Shown piece after piece: positions 56,813-64,000 of a stretch of DNA of 64,000 nt; the stretch's first letter is position 1; each line of letters starts with the position of its first letter. Where the stretch lies: assembly GCA_033558025.1 (NCBI GenBank), contig JAUCEF010000003.1:1514001-1578000 (forward strand), written 5' to 3'. Source of the DNA: Phytophthora sp. 'mugwort'. Lineage: Eukaryota; Oomycota; Peronosporomycetes; Peronosporales; Peronosporaceae. Both the position numbers and the translations under genes were made by a program. Under the pieces are notes generated by a model, which did not search any database, was not told where the DNA came from, and worked only from the letters and a program-made list of their open reading frames with translations.

Positions 56813-59800
56813 TTATAGGAATGTCTTGGCTGAGCTAACTAGTGATCGAAAGACGCCACCAGGTAGTTGCAGCAATGAGGAGGGGGTATTAAACTCCACC
56901 ACCTCGCCGCCATTCAGCACCAAAATCTTGTCGCTATCCATGATCGTCTTGATTCGATGGGCAATACACAGCACAGTTCGATCATTACCTTCAAAGCTTT
57001 CTTTCATTGTCTGTTGAATGAGCTTGTCCGACTCCTGATCCACATTCGCCGTCGCCTCATCCATCACTATGACTTTACTGTCGCGGATCAATGCACGTGC
57101 GATACAGAGCAACTGCCGTTGACCCACCGACAAGTTTTCACCTTTTTCCGCTACCTCATAATCAAGACCTTTACCCCACGACGACACAGTTTCTGATAAA
57201 TGAACCTTGCGGAGTACGTCCCATAACTCCGAGTCACTCTTATCGGCGAACGGGTCCAAGTTCATGCGAAGTGAGCCACTAAACATCATCGGGTCTTGAG
57301 GGATAATGGTCAACTTGGTGCGCAGTTGATGTACCGTGATAGTAGCAATATCGACACCATCAATGAGTACTTGACCGGTAATTGGGATCTCCACGACACG
57401 GAACAATACGTTCATGAGCGAGCTTTTGCCAGATCCAGTACGGCCACAAATACCCACCTTCTCGCCACTCTCCACGGAGAAAGACACAGTCTTAAGTACC
57501 AGTGGTAGATCGTCTCGGTACCGCATGGAAACGTTCTTGAACACGACTGCACCGGTGCGTGGCCATTCTTCTGGTAGTGCATCTGTATTGGAAGGTTGGC
57601 GATCATGGCCTTCTTCATCGAGAGAACCGTAATGTGCGATGCGTTCAAAGCACGTCATACTGCTCTCCACCCGAGCTGAATGGGTGGTCATCCGTTGGAA
57701 ACTAGAGGAAAGTTGCGAAGCGTACGTGAGACTGAGGCCGGCCACAGCAGCACCAACGCTCGATTTCGTCGCAATAGCTAGCAGTGCGACCACACCAATA
57801 ATGGCCGATACAAACCAGTCGGTGCGCATATCAAACCACCGTGCTGCTGTTTGCGAGAGGAAGTAAATCTTGATGTTGTTGTTCAGTAATTCTTCGCTAC
57901 GGATGGCAAAGACGTCCACCATCTTGTACGCTCGAATTGTCTCAATGCCTGAGATCGTCTCGGTCATCAGGTTCAAGAAAGGTGACCGTGTGACGCCGTC
58001 GAGACGCTTCAACTCACGAGCTGAAGTCTGGTAGAGATTGGCTGCAAGCCAGCAGCCGTACCCAACTGGGACGTAAATGATAAGCACGAAGGGGTTCACG
58101 ACGGCGCATACAATAAACGATGACGCCACTTGAAACATGCAGAGCAGCAGCCACAAGGACCAGTACGGCAGCGGATTGTCGACTTCATCCAGGTCCCTCG
58201 AAAATCTGTTCAAAACTCGTCCGATGGGGGTCACATCGAAGAACGTGGTGATCGGAGCAGCGATAACTTTCCGTAGATGTTTCAAGTGGATCTTGACGGA
58301 GCAGGTCAAGCAAATTTCAATGAAAAAGAGGCACCGCACAAATACCAGGACAGAGGCTGCAACGACAATCCCCACATAAACTACCAAGGAATTCTCTTGA
58401 CTGAGGGGTACGGAGCCTTTCGACCATTGACTTAAGAACCAGTCGGAGAAGAAGAGCGCGGCTTGAGCGACTGCAAATAGAGCCACGATAGCGAGACACA
58501 AGTACCGTCCGTTCCATTCAGAGGCGGCTAAGTAATCGACGTATGTCTGCAGATGAACAGAGCCGACGCGTCGGTCTTCTTGTGTTACCAGTTTCCCCGA
58601 CGAGCTCTTCGACTTGCTACCGTCTTTGCCACGTACAATGATAGCTTGACACGGTTCACCTTGTCTATCAGGTAGATTTTCTTCATCATTCTCCACGCTT
58701 TCACTGTTTTGGACGCTACTCGTCCGTGGTGAATTCAATAAGAACGTAAACTCGCCTTGCACCTCGTTTAGTGGCCCATCGCCCACAATTTTACCGTCCG
58801 ACATGACTAGCACCCGATCCGCGTGCTGAATCAAGTGATAATGTGAATTCAAGACCAATAATCTGGTTTTTCCGCTCGCAATTCCATTGAGTCCATCCGA
58901 AAATACAGCATTCGCCACGTGGACGTCCAGTGCACTCAATGGATCGTCCAGTATCATAAAGTCGAACTTCCGAGCGCGGTACATCGCACGAGCCACGCTG
59001 ATGCGAGCTCTTTGTCCCCCACTGAGGTTGATGCCACGCTCACCGATCTCTGTCTGATCACCGTGCTCTAACATGCCAAAGTCCTGTGCTAACTGACACG
59101 CGATCGTCACTTTCTGATAGTGTTCCTCATCATACGGCTCACCGAATAGGATATTACCACGTATAGTCTCGTTTTGAATCCAGGCTTGTTGGCTAGCATA
59201 CGCGATATCGCCATGAACTCTGCGCGTGCCACAGACCTGTTGCATCTCTCCGAGAATGGCGTTGATCAGACTCGACTTGCCACTTCCTACTGGGCCGACG
59301 ACCACAGTGAGTGATCCCGGCTCAAGTGTGAGATTTAGGTTAGCGATTGTCGGCGAAGCGACATCTTCCTCCCATTGAAAGGCGGCATTTTCAAGCGAGA
59401 TAATCGGCGCGATATCGAGGATAGTAGGCGTTCTTGTGTGGACACTCTCTCCAGCAGCAAGGAAATCAGACAACCGGCTCGTGGATGTGACGGCCTCAGC
59501 AACCGCTACAGACGCATCCGCGAATATACCGAACGGTGTACGGCAGACGTTCGTAAGTGCCAGGATAACGAACGTCGTCGCGACATCTAGACGATTTCCG
59601 AGTAAGACGGTGGTAGTGAAGCATACGAGATTTAACAGTGTCGGCGCTAAGAACATGAGGATCGTGTTGGCCAGACGGAGGTGATTATACTTCCGTAGTA
59701 AAACGATTTCTTTCTGACGGATGTCATGGATCAAATCGTTGGCAAAACCTTCCCATCCGTAAAACTTGACTACTCGAATGCCTTGGAGCATATCATTCGT

Positions 59801-60886
59801 CAATTTTATTCGATTCGCCCCAATTCTCGAGATTTGATGACGGTAGCGTCCGATTTGCTTCGACATTGCGAGGGCAGCAAAAGTAATAGCGAGCATCGTT
59901 GCAGCGGCCACCATAGCGACAGCAATACTCGTCTGAGTACCGATCAGAATACTCACAGCAACGAGCATCAGTGGGGCTACGATACACCACATGCCGAGTT
60001 TATAGGCGGCCAAGACGCGATCACTGTCAACTCCAACGAACGTGACGATCTCTCCCGTATCCATCGTCCGTCTTGCGGTGGCAGATAGACGAAGAATCTT
60101 TCGGAATGCGCTGTTGATAACGATCATACGGGCGTTGCATGCCACACGAGAAGTTAGAAATTGACCTGCATTCACTGTAGTGGCTCCACCAAAAGCTACG
60201 ACACCAAGAAGAACTGCCAATGCATATCCCGACGAGATGTCCAGCGCGTTGTCTTCACCGTTGATATTTTTGAGAATGGCCTTAATGATAAACGGCTGGA
60301 AGAGCATGAGCGCAGCGCTTGTCAGGTATAGCAGAAACGCGATGCCCCAGGCCTGTTGGACACTCTGCCAGATCGCGCGATTAACGTTCGGACGCTTCAG
60401 TGACCCGTTCCTCTTTACGCGGCCAATTAAATTCTCGGACTCAGCAGCGTACGACTTGTCGAATTTCTCTTGAAGTGGACGGGCTTGATCAGTGACAGGT
60501 AAATCCCAGAGGCAGGTTTCATCCAACGGCGCTTCATTTCCGCGCTTGAGCAGTGGATGCACCCACCACATGGTCGCGATGGAGATGAAGCCGGCAGTGT
60601 TGAGCGGATTGGCTTTGTCCCAAAGTGGACTTCTCGGAGTATTCTTCAGTGCGGCTGTGCGTGGCGATAGTGCAGCATTTTTACTTGTTGTGATCGCTAG
60701 ATACTGCTCATCCGTACTGCTCTCGGTCTTGGTAGATGTCAAAGTTACTAACGTATCGCGATCGGCCTCATGAGGAGCCATCACGTCGGTCAAAAACTTG
60801 TCTGGATTGTTGCGTGATCGTCTTACTGTCGTAAAGGAAATGAGCAAGTTGGTGGACACTCGCAAATTCGTGAATGAGCACCGCAT
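56813..60886 (-). CDS. ABC transporter, subfamily C (MRP type), full length
   Basis: An uninterrupted 1357-codon frame with the full ABCC layout: membrane domain 1 (about residues 165-450), nucleotide-binding domain 1, membrane domain 2 (about 790-1080) and nucleotide-binding domain 2. NBD1 shows Walker A GPVGSGKSS (about 527-535), signature LSGGQ (about 620) and Walker B FMILDDPLSALD (about 645). NBD2 shows GRTGSGKSS (about 1147), LSVGQ (about 1254) and VIVMDEATANVD (about 1275). Both catalytic sites look intact except that NBD1 has Asp where the usual Glu follows Walker B, which is normal for the subfamily's degenerate site. Such pumps export glutathione conjugates, drugs or other organic anions across plasma or vacuolar membrane. 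There is no N-terminal TMD0, as in short MRPs. An alternative start at codon 36 (60781; MAPHEADRD) has good context and may be the true one. No introns. Confidence 0.97.
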   Translation of the reverse strand: MRCSFTNLRVSTNLLISFTTVRRSRNNPDKFLTDVMAPHEADRDTLVTLTSTKTESSTDEQYLAITTSKNAALSPRTAALKNTPRSPLWDKANPLNTAGFISIATMWWVHPLLKRGNEAPLDETCLWDLPVTDQARPLQEKFDKSYAAESENLIGRVKRNGSLKRPNVNRAIWQSVQQAWGIAFLLYLTSAALMLFQPFIIKAILKNINGEDNALDISSGYALAVLLGVVAFGGATTVNAGQFLTSRVACNARMIVINSAFRKILRLSATARRTMDTGEIVTFVGVDSDRVLAAYKLGMWCIVAPLMLVAVSILIGTQTSIAVAMVAAATMLAITFAALAMSKQIGRYRHQISRIGANRIKLTNDMLQGIRVVKFYGWEGFANDLIHDIRQKEIVLLRKYNHLRLANTILMFLAPTLLNLVCFTTTVLLGNRLDVATTFVILALTNVCRTPFGIFADASVAVAEAVTSTSRLSDFLAAGESVHTRTPTILDIAPIISLENAAFQWEEDVASPTIANLNLTLEPGSLTVVVGPVGSGKSSLINAILGEMQQVCGTRRVHGDIAYASQQAWIQNETIRGNILFGEPYDEEHYQKVTIACQLAQDFGMLEHGDQTEIGERGINLSGGQRARISVARAMYRARKFDFMILDDPLSALDVHVANAVFSDGLNGIASGKTRLLVLNSHYHLIQHADRVLVMSDGKIVGDGPLNEVQGEFTFLLNSPRTSSVQNSESVENDEENLPDRQGEPCQAIIVRGKDGSKSKSSSGKLVTQEDRRVGSVHLQTYVDYLAASEWNGRYLCLAIVALFAVAQAALFFSDWFLSQWSKGSVPLSQENSLVVYVGIVVAASVLVFVRCLFFIEICLTCSVKIHLKHLRKVIAAPITTFFDVTPIGRVLNRFSRDLDEVDNPLPYWSLWLLLCMFQVASSFIVCAVVNPFVLIIYVPVGYGCWLAANLYQTSARELKRLDGVTRSPFLNLMTETISGIETIRAYKMVDVFAIRSEELLNNNIKIYFLSQTAARWFDMRTDWFVSAIIGVVALLAIATKSSVGAAVAGLSLTYASQLSSSFQRMTTHSARVESSMTCFERIAHYGSLDEEGHDRQPSNTDALPEEWPRTGAVVFKNVSMRYRDDLPLVLKTVSFSVESGEKVGICGRTGSGKSSLMNVLFRVVEIPITGQVLIDGVDIATITVHQLRTKLTIIPQDPMMFSGSLRMNLDPFADKSDSELWDVLRKVHLSETVSSWGKGLDYEVAEKGENLSVGQRQLLCIARALIRDSKVIVMDEATANVDQESDKLIQQTMKESFEGNDRTVLCIAHRIKTIMDSDKILVLNGGEVVEFNTPSSLLQLPGGVFRSLVSSAKTFL

Positions 60887-61955
60887 TATTTAACTTGCTC
60901 GAGTTTTGAGGACAGTTTTGCCTTTTCGTTTAGCACCTCGCTGAAAGGCAAATTTTCCATGGATCCATGAAGGTTTCAACTATGGCGCGTGCACCAAAGG
61001 TCGGTTAAAGATTTTCAGTGTTAACTGACGTCAGGACCGAAACGAACTACAAGAAAAAGAACCCGACGCCATACATGTAGTCTGAAACGTCAGGTCTCGA
61101 AGATATTACGTGTCGTCGCCCGGTTGTTAGCCTGTCCTTAAATCTATTTCGCTGCCTCAGACACTGAGCTTTTGGCTGCTCGAACACTACTGCTGTGAAC
61201 CGCAACAAGGCTCTATGGCTTGACTCGAGAGTAAGTTCAGGAAGGACTGTTACTGGATCAACCCTTTCTGGTACGAAGCTCCGTTACTCTGAACCGTTCT
61301 TAGCAAAAGCAATAGGTGTACGTACTGTCACGGCGTTAATCCTACAAAAGCAGGCGATCTGACCTCTGGCATGGCGATCCTCAGCGCACCACTACTCATG
61401 TGGCTGGCTATCCGTTATTATGAGTATGCAATGAAGCAGAGAGCTGGCTCCTGATCTTGATTACGTCTTGTCACCCGCTTCCGCTTCTTGAAATTTGTAC
61501 GCAGTCAAGTCTTCTGTGCTGTTACGACAATACTAAATGGTACGTGTACTAATTTATCCTGCTTACTTAGTACTCCCTAGTACTCCAAGAACCGTCACAT
61601 CTGTCAAAAGTTCAGATACTTTTTTTATCTAAACGGTTCGTTGGTTGGAAATGGGGTTGGAGTTAGCCCGCTTTTGTACCATAATCCATTCTTCATTATT
61701 TTTAGTGTGTCCAGAAGGCAATTAAGACTGCGACTCCGCCCGTACAGCACAAGTTAACCAAGATGAATGCCGCATTGGCAGCGTCTAGTAATGTCATGGT
61801 TTCCAGAGAAGCCTTCACTTTCGGGAGTTTGCCTGCAAACGACCACGACAATGAATTTAGTTTCCCGGCAGTAAAATGGTAGGGTCACCAAATATATTGA
61901 GTAATGTACACATCCAATTCGAGTCCAGCCAGGTTTCGACCCTAACATTTGTAAG
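60887..61955. other. No gene seen; 5' flank of the ABC transporter gene
   Basis: No coding motif. The promoter of the ABC gene should lie at the left end of this stretch, but I cannot point to a defined element. Confidence 0.45.
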
Positions 61956-61960
61956 GCGGT

Positions 61961-61979
61961 ATTCTGTATTATACAGAAT
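61961..61979. repeat. TTCTGTA/TACAGAA palindrome 1
   Basis: ATTCTGTATTATACAGAAT, a near-perfect 19-bp palindrome about 190 bp upstream of the piggyBac-like start. Related palindromes recur at 62979, near 63829 and at 63881. Confidence 0.85.
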
Positions 61980-62170
61980 ATGGGATCTTGCAGGACATAA
62001 TATACAGGTGGCTTGCTAACACCGTTTTGTATAGACAGAGATTAGGATATTCCAACATGGCGGACTCATGAGGGGAAGATAGACAGGGGACTTCAGGGGT
62101 TATTAGAAAATTCGATATAAACCTGTGAGTGGTCTGCGGCTCACCACCGTTCATTGGAAACCAGAAAACG

Positions 62171-63830
62171 ATGAGCGGACCAGGCGAAAAGACTTTTGCG
62201 CAAGTCTGGCGTGAGCTGAGGGTTGCAGGAAGGAAGGCACGCTTACCTGCTGGTATGTGTCGCCATCATCGCTACGTGAAGTCAGGCGTGAAAGGGCGGC
62301 CTGACGCGTCATGCCAAGACAAATATTTATTTGTTGGTACATCGGTCATATGAATTTTCGTATGCCACCTACTCATGATGATGTGCTATTCAGGGGAAGA
62401 AGAAGTGATGTCAGTTGGGTGCAAGGTCGGTTTACTCTAGATTTCCATCCTGCCCCCCTCCCTCCCACAACCGCTGTGGCTGCTCCCGACGAGGAGCCCG
62501 CTGCCCCTGAGATGGCCACAGTCGAGACGCCTACGATCGAGAAGCCCGATGTTGACATGTCCAGCGCCGTCATGCCGGAGGCGGACACGTCTGACGACGA
62601 GATGCCGGAAGCACGATGCCCTCCATCATCACCTGCCATTGCATCAGAGGAAGAAAGAAGGAGTAGCTTGGCGATCGGACCGCTGGGAAAACAGTTGAGT
62701 CGGGACTCGATGAATTTGGTTCGATCAATTCTTGATGCCATGCGCGACGTTGGCGCACATGGCGGGAATCTCAGGGAAATGCATTTCTAGCTGATGACGA
62801 GAATGAGTCGGTGGGCGATGCGTTGAAAGCTCCCCTGGTTTCGGTGGATTCATACGAGAGTGAAGTGCCGTCGGATAGTGGCAATGAGGATGAGTTCAAT
62901 CTATTTGAGCAAGATGACAATGATGCGTGAGATGGGAGCGTCTGAGCGGAATGTGTACGACGAATATCATTCTAATAAATCTGTACAATACAGAATAAAT
63001 GTGGCTGTACTCCGGCAATTCTGTGGTCGTTGATATTATTGTGCTGTATGAAAGCTCTATTGCTGACGATGTCTGTATGATTCTGAATGTAGCCAACCTA
63101 CAACTTGATGTGTCCAGCGGTCTGTACGACAGAGATTACGGTCCTACTCAATTCTGCAGGGGCGTATACCCACTCTCCCCTAGATATGTATTTTACTTTC
63201 TTCCGAAGAAGCTATGGTTCCGAATCGCCGACGAGGCAGATACATATCGCGTGGCATGCATCTCAAGTAACGCGAATAAACAACTTGCCAGGCAGCTTGA
63301 TGCCCAAGCGAAGGACCCACGCAAAACGGTGCAACCGTTAGAGGGGTTGGTGGTGAAGCTGACTAAGACCAAACCGATCAAAACTCACGAAATTCTTCAC
63401 GTCGTGAGACTACTGATAGCTCATTCTCTTTGCAGTCACAGAAACGGTCTGGAAACACTGGCAAACCGATGAAGACGGCGCTATTCCGCGTAAAACATTT
63501 AATCGGTCATGACGCGAGATCGGTTCAATACAATCACGAGGTTTATTTTGAGCACAATGCCGTCAGCGAATCAACGGAAGACAAAGAATGGAAGGTGCAA
63601 CCCTTGCTAAAGGCTCTGGAGAAGACATTTCGTAGAGGTTATCGTCTGTGACCACGCATCAGTTTCGACGAGGGCACGATTCCAAACCCGTGCAAGTTCG
63701 ATCCCATTCGAGGGTATAACAAGCATCAGCCGCACAAGTGCGGCACGAAAGTTGTGCATGGCTTGCTGTGCGGATTCCGGATATTGCTCCAAATAATCCT
63801 CGTCATCCTAGATGTTATGAGTAAGCTTTT
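62171..63830 (+). pseudogene. piggyBac-like transposase, N-terminal two-thirds, frameshifted
   Basis: The start at 62171 gives MSGPGEKTFAQVWRELRVAG, then a charged region with Thr/Glu/Pro-rich sequence (62440-62790). A later segment is SPRYVFYFLPKKLWFRIADE at about 63175-63235, and KTHEILHVVRLLIAHSLCSH follows at about 63380-63435. The segment HWQTDEDGAIPRKTFNRS lies near 63455-63505, and the first catalytic region ISFDEGTIPNPCKF near 63660-63700. The sequence KLCMACCADSGYCSK follows near 63750-63795 in a shifted frame. These are in the order of oomycete piggyBac-like proteins as I know them. The downstream half of the core is absent and multiple frame breaks are present. Confidence 0.7.
62979..62996. 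repeat. TTCTGTA/TACAGAA palindrome 2
   Basis: ATCTGTACAATACAGAAT inside the broken piggyBac-like gene, in a spacer with stops in every frame. Confidence 0.7.
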
Positions 63831-63880
63831 CTGTAACCTACATAATATGCTTACTAGTGACTGACATCTTCTGTATGATG

Positions 63881-63898
63881 TTCTGTATCCTACAGAAT
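63881..63898. repeat. TTCTGTA/TACAGAA palindrome 3
   Basis: TTCTGTATCCTACAGAAT, just beyond the last piggyBac-like coding sequence. A degenerate relative (TTCTGTAACCTACATAAT) lies at about 63829-63846. Confidence 0.8.
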
Positions 63899-64000
63899 GG
63901 AAGTCTGTTTTAGTGCATCGGACGGCTCGAAGGTGGCACAGACGACCACATAACGCTGGAAGCGAAGAACAGAGCTAAAGGTTGGCCCAGAAAGCTGCTA

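Noticed and set aside
62373..62741. 122-residue minus-strand Ser/Gly/Ala-rich frame
   Set aside because: It is the shadow of the Glu/Pro/Thr-rich part of the piggyBac-like gene on the plus strand.

Overview
The window looks like a repeat-rich, gene-poor stretch of an oomycete nuclear genome, most probably Phytophthora or a close relative. The grounds are the eukaryotic gene types, short GT-AG introns, and a mix of transposon families whose proteins resemble those common in Phytophthora: piggyBac-like, pogo-like, Mutator-like, Crypton, hAT, Tc1/mariner, Ty3/gypsy and Ty1/copia. Only two long undamaged reading frames are present: a 1120-residue multi-membrane-segment protein of unrecognised family (29347-32709, plus) and a full-length ABCC/MRP-type ABC transporter (56813-60886, minus). 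Nearly everything else is decayed, carrying frameshifts, stops or inversions.

Layout. 0-4.2 kb: a broken WW/IQ-motif gene, a 628-bp AACTC pentanucleotide array, and a broken TPR gene with a visible intron. 5.2-8 kb: a broken gene resembling the MSV199 family of large DNA viruses, followed by Asp/Ser-rich and inverted-repeat sequence. 8.4-13.3 kb: a pogo-like transposase, small repeats, a broken SET-domain gene and a hAT transposase. 13.8-19.9 kb: unassigned coding-like remnants, a second MSV199-like copy split by a local inversion around a BED/hAT fragment, and a copia protease fragment. 21.7-27 kb: an unassigned broken coding region, a Tc1/mariner element with complete 222-230 bp terminal inverted repeats and a TA target duplication, and a piggyBac-like gene whose N-terminal part is inverted at a 28-bp perfect palindrome.

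27.8-32.7 kb holds the intact membrane-protein gene. 33.7-44.3 kb holds a pogo-like transposase, a broken copy of the dyskerin/Cbf5 pseudouridine synthase gene, a Mutator-like transposase with two recognisable introns, a pogo fragment, a Crypton tyrosine recombinase and a broken C48 (Ulp1-like) cysteine protease. 45-52.7 kb is a Ty3/gypsy element with a copia element lodged inside it, bordered by a roughly 155-bp direct duplication of gypsy sequence. 53.8-56 kb has another pogo-like gene and a hAT tail. The ABC transporter follows, and the window ends in a second piggyBac-like gene associated with repeated TTCTGTA/TACAGAA palindromes.

The genes do not form a pathway. The interest is in how the elements were broken: two independent local inversions inside transposon or virus-like genes, long G or C runs inside former coding sequence, and copies of conserved host genes (dyskerin, SET, TPR) decaying among transposons. 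All family calls rest on motif recognition by eye; no database search was possible.
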